The notes beneath the pieces were generated by a model, which saw only the letters and a program-made list of their open reading frames with translations, did no database searches and was not told where the DNA came from. From Magicicada septendecula (lineage: Eukaryota > Arthropoda > Insecta > Hemiptera > Cicadidae), in NCBI GenBank assembly GCA_034769895.1, contig CM068375.1:254055542-254119541 (forward strand): a stretch of DNA of 64,000 nucleotides. Direction: 5' to 3'. This document shows, in pieces, positions 45,890 through 57,751 of this stretch (position 1 is the first letter of the stretch; every line of letters starts with the position of its first letter). Position numbers and translations under genes: made by a program.

Positions 45890-46938
45890 TCTATATATAT
45901 AAAACTCAAAGTCTGAGGATTTATGGGTACTGTATACAAGTCCACACCGTTACACCAATTGCCACCAAATTTTGCACAGGTAACCTTTGACACAAGGCGA
46001 AAAATACTGTCTAACTTGGAATTTGATATTTTGCCCCATTCGCATTTTAATTATGCCTTTTCGTTGACACGTATAAAGATGTCATCAACACCATGTAGAC
46101 CAGAATTAATTACCATAGTAACAAATAAATAAACAAATGATATTTAGCGGTATCAGAACTGTACCTTTATCCGTTCCAGCAGTTTTTAATGTTTTTACTA
46201 TGCGATTGTATCGTTGTGTTTTGTAATTTTGTATATACATATTTTTGATGATGCAATGAATAAGTAATGAAATATATTAAATACTACTACTAAAGATGTC
46301 AACAACACCATGGATACCAGAATTAATTACCATAGTAACAAGTAAATAAACAAAACCTATTTAGCGGCATCGGAACTGTACATTTATCCATTCCTGCAGT
46401 ATATTTTTGATGTTTTATATAATATGCGATTGTATCAATATATTATGATGTGGAAAAGAAGAAGTGTACTAATTGTAAATTCTACTATACTTAATGCAAA
46501 GCGAAAATAGGCCTACATGTTGTTTTCATTTGTGAGGTTAGGTGACAACAGTTTTTGGTTTTTAGTTTACTGCTGAAATAAATAAAAGCCGTGGTTGAGG
46601 AAAACATAACGTTTAATGTGTTATACAATGCTTCTAACACAGTAACACTTAAAATAAAGAATTTAGTGTTTTTGATTTAACAGGTACTTTATAAATATCT
46701 CCAAAGGCTTTATAAACGGGTAATTTTAAATTTCCAAAGACTGTTGCACCAACATAATAATTTAGTACAAGTTAAAATAGTACAAGTGTTGAAAACGGCT
46801 TTGGAGAGAATTTGTCTAATGAGTACAAAATTGTTATATGAGCTGACAGAACGCCATATAGACATAGACAATAAAAATTACATTAAAATACTTATTAAAA
46901 GTCCAGTATTCACATGCGAAGCCGCGGATAACAGCTAG
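45890..46938 (+). mobile_element. Helitron-like non-autonomous element
   Basis: Begins TCTATATATATAAAACTCAA after an A and ends GCCGCGGATAACAGCTAG before a T. That fits Helitron structure: 5' TC, 3' CTAG, insertion between A and T, no inverted termini or target duplication. The subterminal GCGAAGCCGCGG element is GC-rich and can fold only weakly. There is no Rep/helicase frame, so it would depend on another copy. An internal 110-bp direct repeat lies at about 46076-46190 and 46294-46410. Confidence 0.72.
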
Positions 46939-47661
46939 TATTAGATAATAATTAGTTGAAATTTTATTAGCTGTTTTTTAGGTGTACATATTTGTGTGCA
47001 TATTGTGTTAGGAATGTTATATAATGGTATTCAGGTGATATGTGTAAAGTACTGTCCAAATATCTACCTAACGTCTACTGATTGTATACACGTACCAAAC
47101 ATAGAGGCCCCAACCATTGAGCTGCTATGCGGTCAAATGTCTAGGTTTTGTACTTGTGTGTGTGTGTGTGGACCTTGACTTGCACGTATTGTTTTAACTA
47201 ATATGCCTGCTACTAAGAAATATGTTAGTGTTATTAATATTATTTTAGTGTATCTTTTGTTGAAAGGAATAGAAATTATTTTGATTTTTTTCTGATCGTG
47301 AAAGGAGAAAATAACTGAACTTGTATAAATTTGATTTACACAGAAATTCAGTCAGACTTGTTTATTTGTAAGAAATTATTAAAAAAAGTTTTAATTAACA
47401 AAATATGGGGATTACTGTAAAACATAAATACTGCAAGAGGTCACATAATAGCTATTGTAATATTAATTAAAAAACTGGTTTGTTTACATAATAGCAGGAT
47501 GTTCTTAGGTTATTATATTTCAAAACAAAAAGGGTGTACAGGTGCATTCTAAACTAAAAATATGTTCAGTTAGATACCAACATAACATAACGTAGTATCG
47601 CTCACACCAGTCTATTAATATGTTAGTTTTTGTGTTTGTATCAACAGTATTTCCTCGCCCC

Positions 47662-47692
<31 letters not shown>

Positions 47693-48077
47693 CAGTTATG
47701 ATTGACTTGTTGAAGGCACAGAGTCAGTTACAGAAAATAACAATAATTTTAGTCACACACATGTCTGCAAGCAGTACTTGTAGTCTGTCTTTGTTTATGT
47801 CGGTTTGATAATTTGCGTATGTACATGTACATTTGGTAAAGTGATGCTTACTATATTGTTATGCATTGTGTTTGCACAATCTTGGAATTTGTGTTAGGTA
47901 CAAAATATTGTATGTTTATTATCTTCTTCCATTATAGGATGCTGGTAATTTAGATATTGTTTACACGTCCAAGATCAAATTAGGTTTGGGTCAGGTTGTG
48001 ACCTAACTTGTGATAATTTTAATCATATAAGCGTTCTGAAGGTGTCTTGATTAGTTGACACATTCTGCCTGTCTGCC

Positions 48078-48110
<33 letters not shown>

Positions 48111-48539
48111 ACGTGTGTGTTCATAAAATGTCTATTGGTTATTCAGGGTTTAAAATATCTATTTAAAGAATTTTAACATTTCATTAGATCAAATAATTAT
48201 AAAGTAGTTTTGTACATGGAAACATAACAAATATTTAATTGTACAAGTATTGTCAAATCAAGACTTTCAGCTGTTAAAAGGAAAGTTATTAGTAGACTAA
48301 CTTGTACATAATTTGAAGCATAAATGTGCCATGTGAAGTAAGGGTCAAGGTATCATGGTATTAGCTTTTAGTGTAGCGAGCTGTGGGTGTTACAGCAGGT
48401 GTGTGAAATGTAAGGAGACAAAATGCTGTACCGTTTCTTTAAACTGGCAACATGTCTTTTCTTAGTTGGTACTTTAAAATGTAGCAATTGGCTACGTAAT
48501 AACATTGTAGTCTAGCAGACTGTTGTTACTTGACTTCTT
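46939..48539. other. Intergenic DNA with GT microsatellites
   Basis: No gene recognised. (GT)n tracts lie at about 47155-47170, 47661-47692 (with CGCGCG) and 48080-48120. The short frames over them are microsatellite artefacts. Confidence 0.6.
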
Positions 48540-48547
48540 GTTGTGTG

Positions 48548-49110
48548 CAGTGCCGGATTTAAGATTTTTGAGGACCTAGGCCAAGTTTTCTGAGCCCCCC
48601 CCCCTAGTTCATACGTTTGTTGGCTCCACTAGGCGTGTGAATGTTTATGTTCATGTTCATAATGAATACGTTTAGTGTACAGATTCAATTCTATGTTCAT
48701 AAAGTTTTCGCACTAATAAATATCAACGAAACAACAAAGCTAAAAACCTTCTTTACATTCAAAACAAATAAAAGCATAACCTAAAATCGCAAACCGTTCA
48801 GTCACAACGCAGATAAACAATGATAACAAACAAGGGTGGTACCACGGTCGTATAAATTCGAGGGCAATATAACGGACATTCAAAATTCGCAAGATTAGTT
48901 TTCAAGGATGCGAACGTCTTAAAAATAAGTGCACAATATTTAAATAAGAACTGTCTTCTATTTGTATTATTAACAAAAATTTATCATTTAATTTCAAAAA
49001 ATCATACTTAAATAAATTAAAGTGCCTCCTACTTTTATAAAAATATTTCTGTTAAAAAAAATATATCTGTAGCTTGCGGCCTAGTCAGCCTAGTGGTAAA
49101 TCCGGCACTG
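48548..49110. mobile_element. hAT-type MITE with 8-bp target duplication
   Basis: 563 bp. Terminal inverted repeats CAGTGCCGGATTTA (48548) and TAAATCCGGCACTG (ending 49110) are perfect for 14 bp, with a subterminal CTAGGCC on both sides. The flanks are an exact 8-bp direct repeat GTTGTGTG (48540-48547, 49111-49118), the hAT hallmark. No transposase is inside. The undamaged duplication suggests a fairly recent insertion. Confidence 0.93.
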
Positions 49111-49279
49111 GTTGTGTGTAACAAGTTATCACAACTATCATTGCTGGCAACTATCATGTCATTTCAGTCAGTTAACCTAGCAGCTGACCATTGCCTAGTG
49201 TATAATTTCTAATATGATGGTTTGTTTTGATTGACCTGTTGCACTTTAACTCTAGTGAGCTTGGCACTTAGTTGGTGCA

Positions 49280-49688
49280 GAGAACCTGTAGTTTTGAGGA
49301 ACATCTTTGTCAAGAATCTGGTGTCATTCCCTCCAAATTTCTTCCTTTAAAAAGCACTTCCTTTCCAAGAAAGTAGGGTGCGTTCTCTGGGAAACTTTTC
49401 TTGCTACAGTGCTGGCTAAATTCCATGCCAATTCATTCATTTGATCGGAGATAGTACTGGGCTTGTGAACATTATAGTGTCATTTTCTTGGTTTTAACCT
49501 ACCCATCTCTTGGCGCTTCAGTCCTCCAGCTGTTACTACCCTTAATGTTTTCTCCCATCCCCTCACCATCATTGTCTTGAAATGCTCCAATACCCATGCC
49601 ATATATTGCACTATTCCTTTCTTCTTAGATGAAAACAGTTTTAGCTTTCAAAATTCTTTTAGGCGTAGGAATATAATCTCTCCATATG
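49280..49688 (-). pseudogene. LINE C-terminal relic, part 2 (downstream of R1 copy 2 in sense)
   Basis: Minus-strand reading gives PKRILKAKTVF, then after shifts VRGWEKTLRVVTAGGLKRQ. It resembles the tail that follows the GHMER motif in insect LINE polyproteins. It continues the relic at 51942-52160 across the R1 insertion. Confidence 0.55.
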
Positions 49689-50640
49689 TAATAATATATT
49701 GTGACAATACAAGCATAGGCTGTAATGCGCGTATATAATATAAAATAAATATTTAAGTTAATTTCAATAATATATAATAGACGAGCAGGTGTGAGATTGG
49801 AAGCTGGCTTTCAAGCAGGAACCAACAGGTAAACATCACGCGATTACCGCTGCATGTGTGTATACAAGTAAATAGTGTGTGTGCGTGAAGTCTGTTTGAT
49901 CCTGAAAGTTTGCAACCTCACCCCAAGTCAATGCTAAATTAAGAAAATATTTAATATTAAGCAAACCATAAATGTTAGCGAGAAGGTAAAAACTTCTAAA
50001 AATGTGTAAAAATCAGACACAAGTGCAGTGCGTGCGAATTTTACCTAATTTGGACAATCAGTGCGAATTCTGTGCGATTTTTAAAGCGTTATAATTACAC
50101 TAGTGGTGCAAGCATCATGATAATTGCACATCACATAGGTCATTAAATTAGACAATATTTTATCGCCGTGAAATTCGCGTTAAACAGTGCGATTAGTGAA
50201 AAAGTGCAATTATGTGAAATAGGACGAGAGTGGGGGCTATCATGCCATGGTTCAACTGTCGACAGGCTGATTCCTGAATCGACAGCTGCAGTTTTCTTGG
50301 TGAATATAAGTAGAAGCCCAGGAGAGCTAATCTCTCTCTTCTAACAGTATTCATTCGTGACGGAATGCTATGTCCGTCAGAGACGCGAAATTTTAATTAC
50401 TTTGGACAGAGTTAGACGATATGTCTAACACCAATAAGACTTTGTGTTAATCGTAACTTGTAAAGTATTACGATAAATATTTCGATTTAACATAATAATG
50501 GAAAACAGTAATTAAAAAGTAACGTAACAAACAAATCGTCAGAGGTCTACAAGTGATCTACATCTAGGAGCACTACTCCAGACCGAGGACGAGAGCACTA
50601 CATGGCATAATTTCCAGACGTAAAGGATGAGTCATTGGAC

Positions 50641-50757
50641 TTCTGAGAGGACCCGGAGGACGAGGAAAGGATCCAGGACTTACGAGAGGACCCGGAGGAC
50701 GAGGAAAGGATCCAGGACTTCCAAGAGGACCCGGAGGACGAGGAGAGGATCCAGGAC
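50641..50757. repeat. 39-bp minisatellite, three units
   Basis: Three head-to-tail units (50641, 50680, 50719) sharing AGAGGACCCGGAGGACGAGG and ATCCAGGAC, with 2-4 differences. It is absent from R1 copy 1, which has only a single related stretch near 27900. The Arg/Thr-rich frame through it follows from the repeat. Confidence 0.88.
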
Positions 50758-51049
50758 TTCAAGACTACGCAGGTGTCACAACATCAGGGACTCAGGACCA
50801 GGACAGGGTATGCTGAGGAACCGCTACAATTAAGGTGAAAGAAAGCCATGTATTCCTCATAACAAAAGACTTAATCAAAGATTGATAAACATTGTCAAAA
50901 GAAAGACAATAATTCCAAAAAGTGTAATTTATAACTTATAGATGTAAATGTCTTGTACAAAAATTATAGCATATTTTTTGCAGTAATAATTTATTGAAAA
51001 TACGTAAATTTAAATTGTAGAGTAATTATGAAAGCATTGTAGAGAAATT

Positions 51050-51260
51050 CGTAGTCCTTCAGTCTTTCGACTGGTTAGTACCCTCCCCGCATATACCCGT
51101 GGTGCGTGTGTTACTGAGTCTCTCACAGGTATATGGGACCTACAGTTTAACGCCGGATCTGAACGGCAATTTTTTTTATTTAGGGGAGGGTTTATACTAG
51201 GCAGGATACCACTAGATAGATAATAGGTAGGATACCACTAGGCAGGATAATTTCTAGGTA
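51050..51260. other. Insert in R1 copy 2, possible SINE fragment
   Basis: Contains CTTCAGTCTTTCGACTGGTT and CCTACAGTTTAACGCCGGAT, phrases I associate with insect SINE-like repeats. A short run of GGCAGGATACCACTAG-type repeats follows. R1 copy 1 has nothing here, so it entered copy 2. Exact ends and family are uncertain. Confidence 0.4.
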
Positions 51261-51941
51261 GAGAAATTATGAAAGCATAATTTTTGCAGTAATAATTTAT
51301 AAAAAAAATATTTAAATTTAAAAGTTGTAGAGTAATTATGAAAGCATAATTCTTAAATTGATAATTTATTGAAAATATTTTAATGTACATTTGAAAGAAT
51401 CAATTAGATTTGTTCATAAAATGAACAAATAGTTAACGTAGTTAAATATTTTTTATATTGAAAGCACACATTCAGACTGAGTAGTCCAGACAGTATAACA
51501 TTATGAAGAAATGTTTAATTAAAATAATATTATTATAAAAATGAATAATATTATATAAGATTTATGTTTATGACGAGATTACAGCAAACAAAGAAATTTT
51601 GCAACCATATATAATGAATATCATATAACGAATTAATCATTATTTGTATATTATTATTTCTTGATATGTTTGTTTAAATTAATAAATGGGAACATTTTTG
51701 AATTTCCTAAAAAGGCTACCATTATTATAATTACACCTGAACCCCTAATTATGCACGTACACGTTAGAATTGTTATTTACCGTTGTATAATTTTATCGCA
51801 CATGAGCGTGCGCCCGACACACTTAAATTTGCAACAACGTTTATACCGTTGTATAAAATTGTCGCTTCCAACGTTTGGCTCGATACATTTAGCGATGTGT
51901 ATCGTTGTAATATTCTCTCTGTAATATATTCTCTCCATATG

Positions 51942-52160
51942 ACCCAGCCATTGTAGTCTTTGAGGTTTTACAAATATTACTATACCTTCTCCCTTTATTA
52001 ACTACTCTATCAGGTATAATGACTTATCCAGTTATTGTCATAAATTGGGCCCAAAGGCTCTTCTCTTCAGTTATTCATAAACTTCTACAATTACTATGTG
52101 ATCATCATATGCACATACCTGACTCATTTTTACTGAGATTGTGCCCCTTTTAATGAGATA
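51942..52160 (-). pseudogene. LINE C-terminal relic, part 1
   Basis: Minus-strand reading gives KPQRLQWLGHMER directly at the R1 border, a version of the RLRWLGHVxRM motif of insect LINEs. Upstream in sense there are traces such as QVCAYDDHIVIVEVYE, which may be the RT catalytic region with YDDH. It is heavily decayed. Confidence 0.6.
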
Positions 52161-54411
52161 AACAGAACTGCTGATAAACCGTCCAATTTGTTTTTCTCCT
52201 TCATGAATTTTTAAAATATTCACTAACTTTATTTCCTACTTTCACTTTTGCTCATTTAATGCTCATTGCTGTTCTTTTAAGTGTATTAAATTCTGAGGTA
52301 TTCTTAAATTACAGCTTTGTTTAATTTTACAGTGCTGAATGTTTGTATAAAATTAGTGAAAAGCATATGCAGATCAGATCATACCTATCCTTGCAGTATT
52401 GTTCTGTTGTCTTACCATAAATAACTGGTCTATTGTGCTAACCAGTCCAGCACGATATGGTCTTGGTTGTAACCAGACTGTGTAGGGTTGTTAGCTTTTT
52501 ATGGAGATGCAGGTGCCAAGGAAATGCATAAATAGTACAATAGACTAATATATAATTAACATTGCTCTCCGTACTAGCAGTATCGGAATAATTTTCATTT
52601 TGGTTACTACTTAAAATATTTTAATTAGTGTGATATGCTTTTTAAAATTATGTAAAGAGCAGTAATTGTATATTAAAAACCTATTTACAAAATAATATAT
52701 TTAAAATATCTTGAATCGTAGATTTCGTCAATATTTCGTGGGCTGAGAAAGAAGGAAACAAATGTATCTGGTGTATTCAAGAGGTCAACAGAGGCTGAAC
52801 ATATGGAGGAAGCAGTGGTGATGACTATGAGATCCAATCTTTGCATATTGTAGTCACAAATTAATTAAATTGGGTATTGCATATATTTATCCCCCTCTCT
52901 CATGTTACAAAAATGAATTTTTAATTTAAATTGTATTTAGTTTTGTTTAGAGTTCTTTATTGTGTTAAAGTTAATATAAATACAGAAAACTTACATTTAA
53001 AAAGTATTGTAATATACTAAATGCCATAAAGAGTATGGTTAATTACTCAACAGTTTCTCAGAAAAAAAAATTTTATTTAGAAGTATGATCATTCAAGACA
53101 TGAATATTTTTAATTTGTGCTTTTATGGAAGATGCCACCCAAATGTTCTATAAATTTGTTTATTAAAAAACATTTTTTTAACCCTACGTTTTCATTTCCA
53201 CAGTTGTTTTTGTAATCATCTTGGGCTTGTACACAAACAGTTTCATCAGTTTTTATACAATCAGAAGTATCCCTTGAATTGTGCTGGTTTTAGTTGCAAT
53301 TCTGATGTGATCTCATTCATGAAGTTGAAACTGCTGTTCAGTCAATTGTACTTTCAGGGGACAAGGTTGGGTGATGCATGTTGCAGGTTGATACTAACGG
53401 CTTTATAACAAGAGAGATATATTATTATGCAACACAGTGTTTATTGTTCCAGTTCTCAGCCTGTTTATGTGTCACATTTTTCCTCAACCATCTCAGAATA
53501 TTTATAGTAAGACTCCCATTGATGGTTCTCATATATGATTCCCTAAATATACAGAAAGCTGATCAACATCAATTTGAAATTGTCCAGTAGTTGAAGAACA
53601 AACTTTGCTGCCATTCATGTCGTGTTCTGTTCATCTGCCAGCACATGCCGTATGACAGTCCGTTATTAAATTCACGAACATCATGGATCTATCTATCTTC
53701 AGAATGATTTCTTGTACTTCTGCTATTAAGTATGGAGTTGTGCTCAACAGTGATTGATGTTTATACTTGGTTTGGTTTTAAGCTTAGTCACCAAAAACCT
53801 CTTATCACATTTGATGGATTTTTATCTGTTTTATTAAGGTTGAAGCAAAATGTGTTGTGGATATTACGCTTTTTTTGCATCAACCATTTTAATGATTATA
53901 GCTCAACAAAAGATTACTTCATAAATAAAACTTGAGAATGTGTAGTTTCAGATAGGTACGAAATAAACACATTAGTTCATAGTGGTATAGTCCATGACCG
54001 ACCTACAGTATTGTTGGTACAATTGGTTCTGTACTACAATTGGTTCATGCTGGTCTTACAAATTCAAACATGTGTAAAACTCATACATATGTGTGTTCCT
54101 TTGTAGTAATGTTTCGTGTTTCTTGCACTAACGTATATTGACACAAAGTTTCACCAACATATCAATGGAACACACACATAAAGTAACAATAATTCACTAA
54201 ATAAAGAACAAATTCAAATAAAAACTGAACAGCAACAATTTTAATATGTGTGTCAAACAGCTTATTGTAAACAAATGTGTTAAAGCAAGTAAATTAAAAA
54301 TTCATTAATTCCTAAATTATGTCATATTGCTTCTGATGATGCAAAATAATTCTGCAAAGTGTACATAAATCAAAATAATAAATATGCTTGTAGAATCAGG
54401 TACAATTTAAG
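52161..54411. other. Intergenic AT-rich DNA
   Basis: I recognise no gene. Small frames at 53378-53590 and 53732-53935 show no domain. Parts of 53200-53900 are less AT-rich and may be an old transposon, but I cannot assign a family. Confidence 0.5.
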
Positions 54412-54590
54412 TACAGTAGAACCTTATTACGTCGGCCCCCTTTAACTTGGACCTCAGGATAACCCGGACCAATTTAGGAATTAATATAATGTATAATAAG
54501 AGTTTAAAGATCAAGAAGCCTTACAGGATAATCGGAGAGAACTAGAGCTTAAAAAAAGAAACAGGATTACAGGCAGAGTTATTGCTTTAA

Positions 54591-55240
54591 CACTTTGACG
54601 CCGATGGACGTCAATTGACGTCCTTTGAAAACTTCCGAGAATGCCGATGGATGTCAATTGACATCCTGAATTTTCAGTGTGTTTTGTATGATTCCATATG
54701 TATAAAGACGTCCTTGGAGCTGTTTTGAAATGACGTCAGGGCTTGTAGTACCCAAATCATCCGCTAGATCGCATATGCATTCACTTTCGTAGGCATAGTT
54801 GACATGAAACAGCGTGCGGCAAACTGTTATGTTAGTTGGCTAAACACCACTTATGTGTCAAAATGTCAGACTAGTGTTTCTTGTAAAAAAATTACAAAAG
54901 TAGACCTTTATAAAACCAATATATATTATAAACATTATGTAACGTATTGTTTAATTTCTAACAAGTAAAAATCAGATTGCGAGTTTCTAGTAACAACATG
55001 TGTTTTGGCCAATTTTTTTTCTTCCAAAAACATCACTTTTTGAAAAGCAATTTCAGGGAAAATAACCAACACAATGACGTACAGTATACACCATTTCAAA
55101 TAAGACTCTTAGATCTTCATAAAAACATAGGTAACATATATTTTTACCATATAGTTTAGAAGATAAAACATTTTAAATATTTGCAAAAATGGCCCGGCAT
55201 GGGCGAAGGACCACTATGTTAAGGGCCCGGCATCAAAGTG
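54591..55240. mobile_element. Nested 650-bp MITE, piggyBac-like (TTAA)
   Basis: Ends CACTTTGACGCCGATGG (54591) and the inverse CGGCATCAAAGTG (55240) form an imperfect inverted repeat. Flanks are TTAA (54587-54590) and TTGA (55241-55244), which fits a TTAA target with one later change. No coding capacity. It carries two related 18-bp palindromes near its left end. Confidence 0.68.
54606..54666. repeat. Paired palindromes GGACGTCAATTGACGTCC and GGATGTCAATTGACATCC
   Basis: Both are perfect 18-bp palindromes (54606-54623 and 54649-54666), each preceded by GAT, 43 bp apart and differing by one transition in each half. They contain TGACGTC, the core of CRE/bZIP sites. The paired change in both halves is worth noting. 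Confidence 0.85.
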
Positions 55241-55489
55241 TTGACTGGTGTGCAAAATCCTACTGTACTATAGAGGGAGCGTGTATTTGCTGGGACTATA
55301 CATGATGACTCGATGGTCATGCCACACGCCGAGACGGGTTGATATACACAGGTGGCTGTTGTGATTCTGTGTGCACCACCCCTGTCACTTCCTGTCAGCT
55401 GCGACTGCCAGTTCAGTTCAATTGTGTTAGAGTGCGAGTTCAGTTCTGTGTTATTGTGCGAGTTGGTAAATTGTTTGCAGCGATGACAA

Positions 55490-56539
55490 AATGAAACAAC
55501 GTTGTTGTAAAAATATAAAAAAAAGACTAGAATCTTTGGAAAGAATTGTTGAAGGCTAGCTACAGTGTTAGACAGGAAGTAAAACAGACAAAATTTGAAA
55601 ATTTTTATTTCAAAATGATAATTGGAGTAGAGCAAAACCTGAAACAACACTGAACAAATTGTTATTCATTTGGTTCTATACCAAAAGAGAATGTGGTTTA
55701 CCAGTATCAGGGCCAATTATTACACAAATTTCACTGCCAATCAAGGCTGGTTGGACAGATGGAAAACCGACATGGTGTGTGCAAACTTACTGTCACGGGA
55801 GAAAGTCTGTCTGGCGACAGTAATGCATCTGAACATTTTTAAAAGAAGTTGATGACTTCACTCAGTCACTTTTTAGCACATAATGTGACCACTGATACAG
55901 CCAATGGACCAAGGGGTTCTCGAGAACATCAAGAGAGTCTACAGATGGCAGATGCTAAGTCAGCTGATAGAATATGAAGGAGAACATGGTCTGGTGGAGA
56001 TTCTCAAGTCATTCAATGTTCAGACTTATTTATATAGTTACCGAATCTTGGGAATAAGTTGCTAGAAGCACCGTGATAAAATCATGGAAGAAGTTATGGC
56101 CTAGTATGTGCTATTTGCAGAGAACAACATTGAACCAGTTGGGAGAGAAATGTGTCAAAGAAAAAGACTCCAATGAAGTCTAGACTAAAGAATTTCTTAT
56201 ATGTTTCAGAAGATTGACAGTTTCTCACATGTTGATGTCAATGACATTGAAAGTTGGTTGGAAGCAGATAATGACGGAGATCATGACACAGTTACTGATG
56301 AGGAAATTGTTGCTCCTGTTCATCTAAAGACACACGTGGATAACGATGAATAACCAGAAAAGTTATGAGTCACACAGAAGAGTCCCAGTTAGATGAACTG
56401 ATGGTTTATTTCGAGCGGCAGGTGAAGACAACACAAGCCGAGCTTCTCATGCTGAAAAGGATGCATGATCGTGTGGTTCACAAGCGGTACTCTAAACTGA
56501 CGCAGCAGAAGCTTATGAGTTATATCAAGAAATAGACTT
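55490..56539 (+). pseudogene. pogo/Tigger transposase remnant
   Basis: Plus strand, several frames. An N-terminal helix-turn-helix trace (KKRLESLERIVEG) lies near 55520. The CENP-B-type DNA-binding domain follows (ECGLPVSGPIIT near 55690, GWLDRWKT near 55750, then VTGEKVSGDSNASEH by frame). The C-terminus reads VDVNDIESWLEADND and DTVTDEEIVAPV near 56240-56320, then QLDELMVYFERQVKTTQAEL and LKRMHDRVVHKRYSKLTQQK to the stop at 56537. The catalytic DDE region is not recognisable between them, so a central part is deleted or too decayed. Confidence 0.82.
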
Positions 56540-56751
56540 TACTGTACATTTGTTTGTTACGTGTTTGATAACGTGTTTGTAATTTGTAAATATATTTCAA
56601 ACATATTATGTTAAATATAAATGAAATTTTCTGTATGTTGTCTTTTATTGATTTTTCTGACATACTCAGGTTAGGTTAGGTTAACCCGGATTTTAATTAT
56701 CCTGGATCGGCTCCGGTCCCAATTGATCCGACTTAATGAGGTTCTACTGTA

Positions 56752-57751
56752 ATTGAACTTATTTAAATTATATATGTTCTTGTATAAAAGAAAAAAATAT
56801 TTATTATTAATAATACTTGTAGAAGTAATTTGATATTACTGAGTTAATATAATAAACTATATTATATGCTGTTTATGGTTCTGCTCAATTAAATATTTTT
56901 AGTACAATTTCCTTAAAGACTCATAAGATTAGGAAAATGAAACATTTTTCAGCCAGGGATCAGAATGTTAAAAATCAGTTGATTGTTATGACATTTTCTT
57001 TCTGTAAATCACAATGTTGATATAGTTTCAGCATGTAATAGTAATGTCTTCTCAGAGTGTACCACAGATGATACTGTGTCATATCACGAGCAAAATGTAT
57101 ATCTCTGTTATCTCTAAAATGTTCATCCCTTAAAATCATTTCATTTAAATGTGCATATAATGAATAGGAGAGACATAGACAGATAGAGAGAGGGGGAATG
57201 TGTACAGGGTTTATTTTTGCATGTTCTAAACATATGGGTGTCAGCTCAATGGGGCTTTGCATTATTCAGTTGAGGTGCTTTTGGTTCTTATTCTCTACCA
57301 GCCAGCTTTGTTTACACTGAGGCTACAGATTACAGATGGGATATATGTGTAGGCCATCAGAAAGTAACATTAAACTATAAATAAATTTTGGGCATGTGGT
57401 TTTAGTTTTCATATATGCGTTATTTGAAAGTGTAGCATTAGATTGTTATTTTGTTTAGAGTAATGGTATGTGTACTAAATAAGAAATCTCGTAGGAAATC
57501 CATACCATGTACGCTGTCTCCTCAGTGACATGTTTTTAGCGCACACAAAAGAGAGTGCAATTTAAATTCATTGGCATAGTACTAAAGAGTATGGTAAAAA
57601 TATGATTAGAGGTAGTAAAGTATAGACATTGTGTTGGGAGTTCAGTTATATCCATAGATATCCATGGATATCTATATAAAGATATCTTTGTGAAGTTGAT
57701 AACGAGTCTCTTGTGTAGCAAGTCCATGTAGAAGTTCCTGAAATGAGGTAC
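56752..57751. other. Intergenic DNA with a 22-bp palindrome
   Basis: No gene recognised. 57654-57675 is a perfect palindrome (two halves of ATAGATATCCA). Further ATATC repeats surround it. Confidence 0.55.

Larger units (their letters stand above)
49689..51922. repeat. Dispersed repeat R1, copy 2
   Basis: Second copy of the repeat at 26827-28719, about 2.2 kb, inserted in a LINE relic. It is flanked by a 19-bp direct repeat with one mismatch (49670-49688 and 51923-51941, AATATWWTCTCTCCATATG). It shares start, TATA-like GAATATAAGTAGAAG near 50302, and end with copy 1. It also carries a 39-bp minisatellite and a foreign insert near 51050-51260 that copy 1 lacks. No conserved coding frame. Confidence 0.7.
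54414..56749 (+). mobile_element. pogo/Tigger-type DNA transposon, inactive
   Basis: 2336 bp. Terminal inverted repeats CAGTAGAACCTTATTACGTC (54414) and the complement of CAGTAGAACCTCATTAAGTC (ending 56749) match with few differences. TA flanks both ends (54412-54413, 56750-56751). The inside carries a damaged transposase on the plus strand and a nested MITE at 54591-55240. TIR sequence, TA target and the CENP-B-like helix-turn-helix agree on the pogo/Tigger group of Tc1/mariner. Confidence 0.92.

Noticed and set aside
47620..48120. GT tracts as possible Z-DNA or promoter elements
   Set aside because: Plain microsatellites; no supporting signal nearby.
50627..50833. Arg/Thr-rich 68-codon frame
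   Set aside because: Produced by the 39-bp minisatellite in a non-coding repeat; copy 1 of R1 has no equivalent frame.
53378..53935. Two small frames as host exons or hAT transposase
   Set aside because: No domain, no splice-consistent joining and no conserved motif on either strand.
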